In this document: piece after piece, positions 24,986 to 32,968 of the stretch
Numbering within the stretch: the stretch's first letter is position 1
How the letters are laid out: each line of letters opens with the position of its first letter
NCBI RefSeq assembly: GCF_019510245.1
Contig: NZ_JAEKKT010000180.1
Location: forward strand, 1 to 64,000
From: Streptomyces sp.
GTDB lineage: Bacteria > Actinomycetota > Actinomycetes > Streptomycetales > Streptomycetaceae
DNA: 64,000 nt
Direction of reading: 5' to 3'
The notes under the pieces: model-generated
Seen by the model: the letters and a program-made list of their open reading frames with translations, nothing else
Database searches by the model: none
Told to the model about the DNA's origin: nothing
Translations under genes and position numbers: made by a program

Positions 24986-25723
24986 ATGCGTGCACTACGA
25001 ATCCTTCTGATCGTCGTCGTAGTCCTCGGCGTCCTCTTCGTGATCGTCGACCGCGTCGCCGTGCACTTCGCCCAGGGCGAGGCCGCCGACAAGCTGAAGA
25101 CGACGGAGAACCTCGCGACCACCCCCGACGTCTCCATCAAGGGCTTCCCGTTCCTCACCCAGGTCGCGAGCGGCACCCTCGACGACGTGCACGTCGGCAT
25201 CAAGGACTACGACGCCACCACCGGCACCACCGGCAAGACCATCCGCATCGAGGACCTGAACGCCGACATGAAGGACGTCACCTTCACCGGCGACTACAGC
25301 TCCGCCACCGCGCAGACCGCCACCGGCACCGCGCTCATCTCCTACGACGAGCTGCTGAAGAACGCCCGGACGGCCCCCGCCGACCTCGGCCTCGGCTTCA
25401 CCGGCCAGGTCGTCGGGCTCGCCGACGGCGGCAACGGCAAGATCAAGGTCACCGTCGACGTCACCGTCCCCGGCGTCAGCGCGCACCAGAAGGTGGACGT
25501 CCTCAGCTCGGTCACCGTCAAGAACAACACCGTGCAGGTGCACGCCGACAACCTCCCCAAGCTCGCCGGCGTCAGCCTCGCCGAGGACCGCCTCCGGCAG
25601 GCCTCCGACTTCCAGCAGGCGATCGACCAGCTCCCCGGCGGCATCAAGCTGGACAAGGTGGAGGCCGAGAAGGACGGTGTGGAGATCGCGGTGAAGGGTT
25701 CGAACGTCAAGCTGGCCGGGTAG
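24986..25723 (+). CDS. DUF2993 (LmeA-like) membrane-anchored protein
   Basis: 245 residues. A single N-terminal hydrophobic helix (residues 4-23, ILLIVVVVLGVLFVIV) acts as signal anchor; the rest is a beta-rich extracytoplasmic domain with the features PDVSIKGFPFLTQVASGTLDDV and RLRQASDFQQAIDQLPGGIKLD. In mycobacteria the related LmeA acts on cell-envelope lipomannan in the periplasm; the Streptomyces role is not established. ATG at 24986 follows GGGGGAAACC. Confidence 0.85.
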   Translation: MRALRILLIVVVVLGVLFVIVDRVAVHFAQGEAADKLKTTENLATTPDVSIKGFPFLTQVASGTLDDVHVGIKDYDATTGTTGKTIRIEDLNADMKDVTFTGDYSSATAQTATGTALISYDELLKNARTAPADLGLGFTGQVVGLADGGNGKIKVTVDVTVPGVSAHQKVDVLSSVTVKNNTVQVHADNLPKLAGVSLAEDRLRQASDFQQAIDQLPGGIKLDKVEAEKDGVEIAVKGSNVKLAG

Positions 25724-25923
25724 GAGGCGGCACGGCGGCACCGGCGCCGGTCCACCACGCGAGACGGCTGTGTCCGTACAGTAGATGCGGTGACCGATAC
25801 AGGCGCCCGGCCGGCCCGGGACCACGCCTCGCCGCCCTCTGGCGTCCCACAATTCGGACGATCGCATCTCACCATACGACATGCCGGTGACATGCCCGGT
25901 TATCCGTCCCTACGATCGAGCCC

Positions 25924-26004
25924 ATGAAGCGTCAGGCGGATCTCACGAAGCGGCGGGCAGTCGACCTGTGCCGCGTCGCCGCCATGCTCTGTCGCCCCTT
26001 CTGA
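25924..26004 (+). CDS. Cys-containing leader peptide upstream of the rhodanese gene
   Basis: 26 codons, ending VDLCRVAAMLCRPF then stop, 123 bases before the thiosulfate sulfurtransferase gene. Small ORFs with the pattern RRxVDLxRVxxxLC are found upstream of sulfur-assimilation genes in many actinobacteria and are annotated as putative leader peptides. Two Cys codons near the end would make ribosome progress sensitive to charged Cys-tRNA, giving translational or transcriptional attenuation. The family link is from memory; the regulatory role is inference. Confidence 0.75.
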   Translation: MKRQADLTKRRAVDLCRVAAMLCRPF

Positions 26005-26126
26005 CGGCGGAGGCCGCGCCGCCTCCGCATCCCCCCTGCCCTCCCTGCCGAGGGCATCCGTGCGCGCCGACGCGCACGCACCCGCACTCGCACGCCCCGC
26101 CGCACCTGCCCCGGAGGAGAAAGAGC

Positions 26127-26966
26127 ATGAGCCGCAGCGACGTCCTGGTCGACGCCGACTGGGTCCAGGACAACCTGGACAACCCCGAGATCGCGATCGT
26201 GGAGGTGGACGAGGACACGTCCGCCTACGAGAAGAACCACATCCGAGGCGCGATCCGCATCGACTGGACCAAGGACCTGCAGGACCCGGTCCGCCGCGAC
26301 TTCATCGACCAGGAGGGCTTCGAGAAGCTCCTGTCGGCGAAGGGCATCGCCAACGACACGCTGGTGATCCTCTACGGCGGCAACAACAACTGGTTCGCGT
26401 CCTACGCCTACTGGTACTTCAAGCTCTACGGCCACGAGAACGTCAAGCTCCTCGACGGCGGCCGCAAGAAGTGGGAGCTGGACGCCCGCGAGCTGGTCGA
26501 GGAGGTCCCGGAGCGCACCGAGACCACCTACAAGGCCAAGCCGCAGAACACCGCGATCCGCGCCTTCCGCGACGACGTCGTGGCGGCGATCGGCTCGCAG
26601 AACCTCGTCGACGTGCGGTCGCCCGACGAGTTCTCCGGCAAGCTGCTCGCCCCGGCCCACCTGCCGCAGGAGCAGTCGCAGCGTCCGGGCCACGTCCCGA
26701 CCGCTCGCAACATCCCGTGGTCGAAGAACGCCAACGACGACGGCACCTTCAAGTCGGACGACGAGCTCAAGGAGCTCTACGCCGAGGAGCAGGTGGACCT
26801 CGCCAAGGACACCATCGCCTACTGCCGTATCGGCGAGCGTTCGGCCCTGACCTGGTTCGTCCTGCATGAGCTGCTCGGTGTCGAGAACGTCAAGAACTAC
26901 GACGGCTCCTGGACCGAGTACGGCAGCCTCGTCGGCGTCCCGATCGAGCTCGGCGCCAACAAGTAA
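26127..26966 (+). CDS. Thiosulfate sulfurtransferase (rhodanese)
   Basis: 279 residues, two rhodanese domains. The second holds the active-site Cys233 in CRIGERS; the first domain (residues about 5-125) is inactive and structural, ending with LYGGNNNWFASYAYWYFKLYG. The enzyme transfers sulfur from thiosulfate to an acceptor such as cyanide. The annotation cysA is used for actinobacterial homologues, but that symbol is also a sulfate transporter, so I leave it blank. GGAGGAGAAAGAGC precedes the ATG. It forms an operon with DUF1416 and is preceded by the Cys leader peptide. Confidence 0.95.
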   Translation: MSRSDVLVDADWVQDNLDNPEIAIVEVDEDTSAYEKNHIRGAIRIDWTKDLQDPVRRDFIDQEGFEKLLSAKGIANDTLVILYGGNNNWFASYAYWYFKLYGHENVKLLDGGRKKWELDARELVEEVPERTETTYKAKPQNTAIRAFRDDVVAAIGSQNLVDVRSPDEFSGKLLAPAHLPQEQSQRPGHVPTARNIPWSKNANDDGTFKSDDELKELYAEEQVDLAKDTIAYCRIGERSALTWFVLHELLGVENVKNYDGSWTEYGSLVGVPIELGANK

Positions 26967-27006
26967 CACCCTCAGACCGACCGTTCAAGACCTCTGGAGT
27001 ATCAGC

Positions 27007-27294
27007 ATGTGTGGAGCGAAGGCCGGCGGCCCGGACCCCTCGACGATCAAGCCCGGTGAGACCACGATCCAGGGGCAGGTGACGAAGGACGGCGAGCCCG
27101 TGGTCGGCTACGTCCGCCTGCTCGACTCGACCGGCGAGTTCACCGCGGAGGTTCCCACCTCCGCCACCGGACAGTTCCGCTTCTACGCGGCGGAGGGCAC
27201 CTGGACCGTCCGCGCCCTCGTCCCCGGCGCCACCGCCGACCGCACGGTCGTCGCCCAGCAGGGCGGCCTGGCCGAGGTCGCGATCGCGGTCTGA
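27007..27294 (+). CDS. DUF1416 protein
   Basis: 95 residues starting MCGAKAGGPD, with a beta-sandwich-like pattern (IQGQVTKDGEPVVGYVRLLD and GQFRFYAAEGTWTVRALVPG). DUF1416 genes almost always follow the rhodanese gene in actinobacteria, as here with 40 bases between. The conserved Cys2 may matter for sulfur chemistry. A strong terminator follows, closing the operon. Confidence 0.93.
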   Translation: MCGAKAGGPDPSTIKPGETTIQGQVTKDGEPVVGYVRLLDSTGEFTAEVPTSATGQFRFYAAEGTWTVRALVPGATADRTVVAQQGGLAEVAIAV

Positions 27295-27306
27295 GAGCAC
27301 ACCCGT

Positions 27307-27350
27307 AAGGGCCGCGTCCACCGTTCAGAGAACCGGTGGACGCGGCCCTT
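27307..27350 (+). terminator. Intrinsic terminator of the rhodanese/DUF1416 operon
   Basis: A perfect 17-bp stem (27307-27323 with 27334-27350) and a 10-base loop, 12 bases after the DUF1416 stop, followed by TTCACCTTCC-type sequence. Confidence 0.88.
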
Positions 27351-27365
27351 CACCTTCCCCGCACC

Positions 27366-27611
27366 GCGGGCCCGCACCCGTTGCCCGTCCCGTGCCCGAC
27401 GCCCCTGGCCGACCTACCCTGGATGGATGCCGGCCCGTCGCCGTCGCGTCGCCCCTTCTTGACGCGTCGCTCGCACTGCTTCGCAGGCTTCGTGACGCTG
27501 CGCCGGACTCCGTCCGTCGGTCCCTGGGCGGGCCCGTACCTCTCGCCCGTCCCGTGCCCGGCGCCCCTGGTCGACCTACCCTGGATGCATGCTGGCCCGT
27601 CGCCGTCGCGT
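27366..27611 (+). repeat. 84-bp direct duplication covering the start of the DUF3099 gene
   Basis: 27366-27449 and 27528-27611 are about 90 percent identical, offset 162 bases. The second copy contains the promoter-like TACCCT and the first eight codons of the DUF3099 gene. The first copy has the same elements and an ATG at 27427 giving MPARRRRV before a quick stop, so it is an abortive duplicate of promoter plus gene start. Confidence 0.8.
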
Positions 27612-27852
27612 CTACTTCGTCATGATGGGGATCTGCATCGGTCTCTTCGTCCTGGCGTGGGCAGTCGTGCGCATCTGGTCCGTCCCCGCCGCCGTGGGGA
27701 TGTGCGTGGTGGCCATGGTCATCCCCCCGGTCGCCGCGATGGTCGCGAACCGTCGCGGACCCGACGACCGCTGGTGGGACGACCCCTCAGGTGATCCGCA
27801 GTCGGACGAGTGGTGGGACGAGCTGGACGGCAAGAAGCGGCCGAGGTCCTGA
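27589..27852 (+). CDS. DUF3099 small membrane protein
   Basis: 87 residues: MLARRRRVYFVMMG, two adjacent membrane helices (about 9-29 and 33-50), then an acidic, Trp-rich tail (DDRWWDDPSG, DEWWDEL). This is the DUF3099 layout. TACCCT at 27577-27582 lies exactly six bases before the ATG and no ribosome binding site is visible, so the mRNA is probably leaderless. Function unknown. Confidence 0.85.
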   Translation: MLARRRRVYFVMMGICIGLFVLAWAVVRIWSVPAAVGMCVVAMVIPPVAAMVANRRGPDDRWWDDPSGDPQSDEWWDELDGKKRPRS

Positions 27853-27960
27853 CGGCCGCGCCCCGTAGGGGCCAGGGGCGCGGGGCCGTATCCGATATGC
27901 GGCTACCGCCGCGTGGGCGTGACCAGCCACGACGGCGCCGCAGTCGGCAGACGACGCGTC
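27853..27960. repeat. Partial REP-type intergenic element
   Basis: CGCCCCGTAGGGGC and AGGGGCGCGGGGCCG resemble the start of the REP element seen elsewhere in the window, but the GAACTGCGCGA core is missing. It lies between the convergent DUF3099 and DsrE genes and may act as a terminator. Confidence 0.45.
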
Positions 27961-27981
27961 GCGGCACCTCCTGCGGAGCGC

Positions 27982-28344
27982 TCAGTACACGAGCGCCTGC
28001 ACCCCGTCCGCCATCGCCTCCTGCACGAAGACCTGCGCGCCCGCGATCCGTACGCCCTCGATGACGTCCTTCTCCGTGATGTCCCGGCGGGCCGCGCACT
28101 GGGTGCAGAGGGTGAGCGTGCCGCCCGCGAGGATCGAGTCGACCAGGTCGGGGAGCGGGGCCGCGTGCGGGAGCTCGAACTCGGCGGCCCGGCCCGGCAG
28201 GGCGAACCACGCGGACTCGCCGGTCAGCCACATCGACACCTCGACGCCGCTCGCCACGGCCACCGCCGCCACCGTGAACGCCTGCGAGCACCGCTCGGGG
28301 GCGTCCGCCCCCGCCGTCACCTTGATCACCAGCTTCTTCGCCAT
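27982..28344 (-). CDS. DsrE-family protein
   Basis: 120 residues. The pattern KLVIKVTAGADAPERCSQAF, an alternating alpha/beta fold, and CTQCAARRDI fit the DsrE/YchN sulfur-relay fold. The Cys pair in CTQC corresponds to the position used for sulfur transfer in related proteins. Close to the rhodanese operon but on the other strand. Actual sulfur transfer is unproven. Confidence 0.85.
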   Translation of the reverse strand: MAKKLVIKVTAGADAPERCSQAFTVAAVAVASGVEVSMWLTGESAWFALPGRAAEFELPHAAPLPDLVDSILAGGTLTLCTQCAARRDITEKDVIEGVRIAGAQVFVQEAMADGVQALVY

Positions 28345-28384
28345 GCCGGAAGCGTAACCACCGACCAGGACCCGCCGCGTCCGG

Positions 28385-29431
28385 TCAGTATCCGACGGCC
28401 TCGCGGAGCAGCAGCACCGTGCCGCGCCCGGGGCGGGGCTCCGCGTTGAGGACGAGCAGCCGGTTGACGGCGCTGGGTGACCCGTACACCTCCCGGGCGC
28501 GGGCGTCCTCGAGCGGGAGGGCGTGTTCCTCGACGCGGCGCAGCGCCGTGTTCAGGTCGGGCACCACCTTCTGCGCGCCGACGACCCAGACCGCGTGGGC
28601 CGCCCCGCCGGCGTTGGCGGGGAGCTGGCTGCCGCCGAGGACGAGCGAGCCGGTCTCGGTGACCGCGGCGACGCTGTTGACGACGTACTCGGGACTGGCG
28701 AGCAGCCGGCGGATCTCGTCGGCGCCGGTGGCCCGGTCGATGGCCAGGACGCGCGGGCGGACGGCGTCGTACCGGCCACCGGTGTTGATGTCCTCGTCGA
28801 TGCCGGACAGCCGGAGCGTCTCGCTGGCTCCGGTGAACACGGTGGCGCCCTCGGGGAGCAGCTCCCTGACGCGGGCGCGCGCGGCCGCGGCGTCGTCCAG
28901 GATCTCGGCGGCGAAGCCGTTGGCACGCAGCGCGGCGGCCGTCAGCTCCAGCCGTTCGGCCGGTGCGGGGTCGGCGAAGGAGGAGGCGGGCACCGTCCGG
29001 GGTGCCGTGCCCGCCAGTGGGGAGGTGTCGAGGTACCTGACCTCGTACACCCGCTCGGCGAACCGCCAGCCCTCCGCGGTGCGCTGGTAACGGTCGTGGT
29101 AGACGGCGTAGTTGAGCCCCTGGCGGCCGTCGAGGGTGCGGGCGATCTCCTGGATGTAGGCGCGGCCGGTCGCGGTGTCGCCGTCGATCTGGATCGTGCC
29201 GGGGTGCGTGTTCTGCACGAAGAAGTCCCACTGGCTCTGCAGCCGCTCGCCCCCGGCGATGATCTCCTCGCGGCCGATCTGCTCGGCGGGGATGTTGGGC
29301 ATGCGCAGGGCACCGTCCGGGGTGAACAGCGAGGCAAGGCGGGGCCGGTCGCGCATCATCGCCGCGTCGGTGAACTCGCCGCGCAGTGCCTCGATCTCCA
29401 CGCGGTCCGCGATGGCCTGGAAGTCGTTCAT
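28385..29431 (-). CDS. SnoaL/NTF2-like domain fused to a LUD (LutC-like) domain
   Basis: 348 residues. The N-terminal about 130 residues are a SnoaL-type fold (AIADRVEIEALRGEFTDAAMMRD, RYQRTAEGWRFAERVYEVRYLDTSPL). The C-terminal about 190 residues match the LUD domain of lactate-utilisation proteins (LLPEGATVFTGASETLR, ASPEYVVNSVAAVTETGSLVLGG). The gene is divergent from a SigJ-like sigma factor that itself has a SnoaL-like C-terminus. In this sigma family the neighbouring gene is usually the target. AGGGGACTT precedes the ATG. Catalytic role unknown. Confidence 0.85.
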   Translation of the reverse strand: MNDFQAIADRVEIEALRGEFTDAAMMRDRPRLASLFTPDGALRMPNIPAEQIGREEIIAGGERLQSQWDFFVQNTHPGTIQIDGDTATGRAYIQEIARTLDGRQGLNYAVYHDRYQRTAEGWRFAERVYEVRYLDTSPLAGTAPRTVPASSFADPAPAERLELTAAALRANGFAAEILDDAAAARARVRELLPEGATVFTGASETLRLSGIDEDINTGGRYDAVRPRVLAIDRATGADEIRRLLASPEYVVNSVAAVTETGSLVLGGSQLPANAGGAAHAVWVVGAQKVVPDLNTALRRVEEHALPLEDARAREVYGSPSAVNRLLVLNAEPRPGRGTVLLLREAVGY

Positions 29432-29591
29432 CGAAGTCCCCTGGTCGTCTCGTCCTGTCGTCGTGCTCACCGGTACGACAACGCAGCCCCGCCGGATGTG
29501 AGGCGGCCCGCCGGCCTGACATTCCGGTGCGCTGTTCTGTCGTACCGGGTAGGGGCACAGCCACACGGGCGAGCGAGGGAGACGGCAGGCC

Positions 29592-30596
29592 ATGACCACG
29601 GGAGCCGAGCAGGGCGAGCAGGGCGAGCGGGGCGAGCGGGGCGAGCGGGGCGAGCGGGGCGAGCGGGGCGAGCGGGGCGAGCAGGGCGAGCAGGGCCTCG
29701 GCGCGGTCATGAGCGAGCGCCGTCAGCTGATCAACCTCGCCTACCGGCTCCTCGGCTCCCTCGCCGACGCCGAGGACGTCGTGCAGGAGACCTACGCCCG
29801 CTGGTACGCCATGTCCGCGCCCGAGCGGCAGGCCATCGCATCACCCGGCGCCTGGCTGACCACGGTCGCCGGCCGCATCTGCCTCAACCTGCTCGGCTCG
29901 GCGCGCGCCCGGCGGGAGACGTACGTGGGCGAGTGGATCCCGGAACCGCTGCCGGAGCCCACGGAGTGGACCACCGCGCGCTCCGGCGGCGCCGACCCGG
30001 CCGACCGGATCACCCTCGACGAGTCGGTGACGATGGCCTTCCTCGTCGTCCTCGACGCGATGACCCCCGCCGAGCGCGTCGCGTTCGTCCTGCACGACGT
30101 CTTCCGCTACCCCTTCGGCGAGGTCGCCGAGATCGTCGGCCGCACCCCGGCGGCCTGCCGCCAGCTGGCCTCCTCCGCCCGCCGCCGCATCCGCACCGCG
30201 CAGGCCCCCGCGGGCCCGAACGCCGGGCAGGCCGGCATCGTCAAACGGTTCCGGACGGCGTGGGAGGCCAAGGACATCGACGCCCTGATCGGCCTGCTCG
30301 ACCCCGACGCCACCGCGACCGCCGACGGCGGCGGGCTGGCCGTCACCCACCTCGACCCGATCGTGGGCGGTGAGCGGATCGCCCGTGCCTACGCCGAGAT
30401 CGCCCGCGTGGCGGGCCACCGCACGACGTTCCTGGAGTGCACGGTCAACGGCCTGCCCGGCCTGGTCGCCGAGCAGGACGGCGCCGTCGCGACCGTCTTC
30501 GCCTTCGAGATCGCGGGCGACCGGATCAGGCACATCTGGGCGGTACGGAACCCGGAGAAGCTCCGTGCCTGGCGGTTCGGCCCGAACCAGCTCTGA
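29592..30596 (+). CDS. SigJ-like ECF sigma factor with C-terminal SnoaL domain
   Basis: 334 residues. Residues 6-35 are ten EQG/ERG tripeptide repeats; sigma region 2 (RQLINLAYRLLGSLADAEDVVQETY) and region 4 (PAERVAFVLHDVFRYPFGEVAEIVGRTPAACRQLASSARRR) follow, then a SnoaL-like domain from about residue 215. This is the ECF41/SigJ layout, where the C-terminal domain controls activity and no separate anti-sigma is needed. The ATG at 29592 has GAGGGAG upstream; an internal ATG at 29709 (MSERRQL) would exclude the repeat. Confidence 0.9.
   Translation: MTTGAEQGEQGERGERGERGERGERGERGEQGEQGLGAVMSERRQLINLAYRLLGSLADAEDVVQETYARWYAMSAPERQAIASPGAWLTTVAGRICLNLLGSARARRETYVGEWIPEPLPEPTEWTTARSGGADPADRITLDESVTMAFLVVLDAMTPAERVAFVLHDVFRYPFGEVAEIVGRTPAACRQLASSARRRIRTAQAPAGPNAGQAGIVKRFRTAWEAKDIDALIGLLDPDATATADGGGLAVTHLDPIVGGERIARAYAEIARVAGHRTTFLECTVNGLPGLVAEQDGAVATVFAFEIAGDRIRHIWAVRNPEKLRAWRFGPNQL
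29607..29696 (+). repeat. Ten tandem 9-bp units inside the sigma-factor gene
   Basis: Ten consecutive copies of a 9-base unit (GAGCAGGGC or GAGCGGGGC) encode EQG or ERG tripeptides near the N-terminus of the sigma factor. The unit length keeps reading frame, so copy-number changes would vary protein length and not abolish it. Confidence 0.9.
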
Positions 30597-30714
30597 TCAG
30601 ACGGTGAACGGGGTGCAGGCGTCGATGTACCCCCGAGGGGTGGGTATCCGACGGGTTCTCGGCCACAGTGGAGGTACCCGGTCGAGGGGAGCCGGGGCGG
30701 GGGAGGGGCGACCG

Positions 30715-31311
30715 ATGGCGGAACCCGATCTGTTCGCGCTGGAAGCCGTCGTGGTGGGGCAGCCGAAGCGTTCGAAGTGGCGCACGTACCGGGGCCCCGC
30801 CCTGGCCGTGTCCACCGTGGAGGGGACCCCGCTCGCCGAGGTCACGGACATCGGCCACATGCACTTCGTCCTGACGAGAACGTCCGGCGAGGTCGTCGTC
30901 CGAATCGAGAAGCGTTCCTGGGCCGAGTCGTTCCAGCAGTTCGGGCCGGTGCGGTTCCACTTCGTCGACGGAGCGGACCGGGAGATCGGCACCGCCGGTG
31001 CCCGTGGACTCGTCAAGTCGCGGCAGCTGAGCCTCTGGACCGAACAAGGACGCCGACTCCTTCTCACGCGGCTGAGTGCGGCGTCGGTCGAATGGCGCCT
31101 CACGGAGGCCGACCCGGAAAGCGGCGATCCCGCGCCGGAGATCCTCGGCCGGGTCGAGGTGAGCACCATCGACCCGTGGCTCGGGTTGCAGCAGTACGTC
31201 GTCGAAATGACGCCCCGCCTGGACGCCTCCGAACGGCGGACGTTCGTCGCCTCGGTCGTCTGTCTGCACCTGATCCGCCGGCCGCCGGGCGAGGGCTCCG
31301 GGGCGGCGTGA
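30715..31311 (+). CDS. Hypothetical protein, possible LURP-one/scramblase-like beta-barrel
   Basis: 198 residues. Repeated short beta-strand segments with a central pattern (VLTRTSGEVVVRIEKRSW, FVDGADREIGTAGA, SRQLSLWTEQGRRLLLTR) and one hydrophobic C-terminal stretch (FVASVVCLHLIRR) recall the LURP-one-related/phospholipid scramblase fold. This resemblance is impressionistic. ATG at 30715 with GGGAGGGGC upstream. No helpful neighbours. Confidence 0.6.
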   Translation: MAEPDLFALEAVVVGQPKRSKWRTYRGPALAVSTVEGTPLAEVTDIGHMHFVLTRTSGEVVVRIEKRSWAESFQQFGPVRFHFVDGADREIGTAGARGLVKSRQLSLWTEQGRRLLLTRLSAASVEWRLTEADPESGDPAPEILGRVEVSTIDPWLGLQQYVVEMTPRLDASERRTFVASVVCLHLIRRPPGEGSGAA

Positions 31312-31355
31312 GTGCGCCGCAGCCGACAGACACCGGCAGGCGCCCGCCGAACGGC

Positions 31356-31584
31356 TTACGCCGGGGTCAGCACCGCGTAGTCGGCGAAGACGCGCCGACA
31401 GCACATGTGCCGGGTCTCCTGCGTATGCCTGCGCTGCCACTCCTCCACCTGCGCCGGATGCCCGCACACCCCCGACTCGGCCCCGCAGTCCTCCTCGTCC
31501 CCCGACACGCACCGCGTACTCGGGCGCCGCGCCCGCGCCCTGCACGATCCCGTACGGCACGTACCGGAAGAGACGGCGGGTCAC
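31356..31584 (-). pseudogene. Frameshifted DUF7848-like gene
   Basis: GTG at 31582-31584 overlaps the stop of the upstream gene. It reads TRRLFRYVPYGIVQ and APEY, then at about 31511-31516 the frame is lost; a different frame resumes RCVSGDEEDCGAESG, then QVEEWQRRHTQETRHM and FADYAVLTPA to a TAA at 31356-31358. The joined protein matches the small zinc-ribbon-like DUF7848 family as I remember it. The 229-base length is consistent with loss of two bases in a CG repeat (CGCGCGG to CGCGG). Confidence 0.65.
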
Positions 31585-31949
31585 GGGTGCTCCGCCCGCT
31601 GGTGCTGGCGCAGCAGCACGTTCGCGTCGGTGGCCGCGCTGTGGTCGTGGGCGGCGCGCGCGGTCTGCCGCCGGTCGTCGAGGTGCGTGCACTCGGCGCA
31701 GCCGGGCACGGGCCACGGCGGCCGGCTGAGGTCCTCGGGGTCCGGTGGCAGGGCCCGGGTACGGTCGTTCGCCGCCCGTACGCCCGCACTGAGCCGCTCT
31801 CTGTCGGTGGCAGGCCGCAGCGTCGACGGATGAGCCTGCCACTCTCTCCCTCCCCCCACGGGACGCAGCATCGCGTACGGCCCCGACTGGTCCCGGTACT
31901 CGCCGACCTGGTCGGTTGCGGTGTCGTAGAGCAGGGTTCCGGGCTCCAT
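31581..31949 (-). CDS. Hypothetical protein associated with Scr1-type regulator
   Basis: 122 residues. The N-terminus MEPGTLLYDTATDQVGEYRDQSGPYAMLRPVGGGREWQAHPSTLRPAT is a small beta-rich segment commonly found in Streptomyces proteins encoded opposite XRE regulators; the C-terminal part has C-x2-C (GCAEC) and is helical. AAGGAG lies well placed before the ATG. Its stop overlaps the start of the broken DUF7848-like gene. Role unknown. Confidence 0.75.
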   Translation of the reverse strand: MEPGTLLYDTATDQVGEYRDQSGPYAMLRPVGGGREWQAHPSTLRPATDRERLSAGVRAANDRTRALPPDPEDLSRPPWPVPGCAECTHLDDRRQTARAAHDHSAATDANVLLRQHQRAEHP

Positions 31950-32125
31950 GGCATTCGCTCCTTTTGTCCAACATCTATACGAAATGCGAGAGTTGGACTA
32001 CTCTGCGTGTCGAGGCTGCTACGAGGATGGCCGGGAGGTGGGGTCGGCGCGCCGAGGAGGAGCGGTTCTTCCCCGTCTGGCGGCGCTAATTCCACAAATT
32101 CCACGGGGAATCCGGGAGGGGTTCG

Positions 32126-32968
32126 GTGCCGCAGAGGCGGGTGGTGACGGGACGCAGTCAGGAGCCGAGGCAGCGGTTCGCGGAGGAGCTGCGGTTGCTG
32201 CGGGCGGAGAAGGGGGTGAGCTTAAGGGAGCTGGCGGAGGAACTGGGCTGGGACGCGTCCAACTTCGGGAAGATGGAGAGCGGGCGGACTCTGGGGAGCC
32301 CGGAGGTCGTGGAGGCGCTGGATCAGTTCTACGGGACGCCTGGGCTGTTGCTGGCCCTGTGGGAGCTGGCGGTTGGGGATCCGTCGCAGTTCAAGGAGCA
32401 GTACCGGCGGTACATGGTGTTGGAGGCGGAGGCGGTGAGTCTGTGGCACTACGCCGTGAGTCGTCCGCCGGGAATGCTCCAGACTCCGGCGTACGTGCGT
32501 GAGGCGCTGGCGGCGGGCGGTCTGAAGGACGAGGAACTGGAGCAGCAAGTCGTCGCGCGGATTGGGCGGCAGACGGTCCTGGAAGGCGACGACGCCCCGC
32601 CGTTTCGCGTCATTCTCTCGGAGGCCGTGCTCCGTAATTCGCTACGCGACCAGGGGGAGTGGCGTGAGCAGCTGGAGTACCTGTTGGTAGCGGGGGAGCG
32701 CCCGAACATCGCGCTCCACGTGTTGCCGTTCGGTACTGGCCTACATGGTCTGGCGAGCACTGACGTGATGTTCCTGCGGCTGCCGGACGGTCGCACGGTG
32801 GCCTATGCAGAAAACGACGTTCGGGGCGAACTGGTCGAAGAAACAAGCAGGGTTGAGCACCTGCACCGCACCTATGATGCCGTACGTGACCTGGCGTTGA
32901 GCCCTGCCGAGTCGCGGACGTTCATCTTGCGGATGCTGGAGGAAGTGCCGTGCGAGCCATCAACTTGA
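32126..32968 (+). CDS. Scr1-family XRE transcriptional regulator
   Basis: 280 residues. Helix-turn-helix: RLLRAEKGVSLRELAEELGWDASNFGKMESG; the C-terminal part carries the family pattern (RPPGMLQTPAYVREAL, LHVLPFGTGLHGL, LALSPAESRTFILRMLEE). Same family as the gene at 14631. It overlaps the downstream DUF397 gene by 19 bases and is divergent from the two small genes at 31356-31949. Base composition is slightly lower in GC than its neighbours. Confidence 0.93.
   Translation: MPQRRVVTGRSQEPRQRFAEELRLLRAEKGVSLRELAEELGWDASNFGKMESGRTLGSPEVVEALDQFYGTPGLLLALWELAVGDPSQFKEQYRRYMVLEAEAVSLWHYAVSRPPGMLQTPAYVREALAAGGLKDEELEQQVVARIGRQTVLEGDDAPPFRVILSEAVLRNSLRDQGEWREQLEYLLVAGERPNIALHVLPFGTGLHGLASTDVMFLRLPDGRTVAYAENDVRGELVEETSRVEHLHRTYDAVRDLALSPAESRTFILRMLEEVPCEPST

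Noticed and set aside
29592..29700. CRISPR-like array suggested by short regular repeats
   Set aside because: The repeat unit is 9 bases with no spacers and encodes tripeptides in frame; it is a coding microsatellite.
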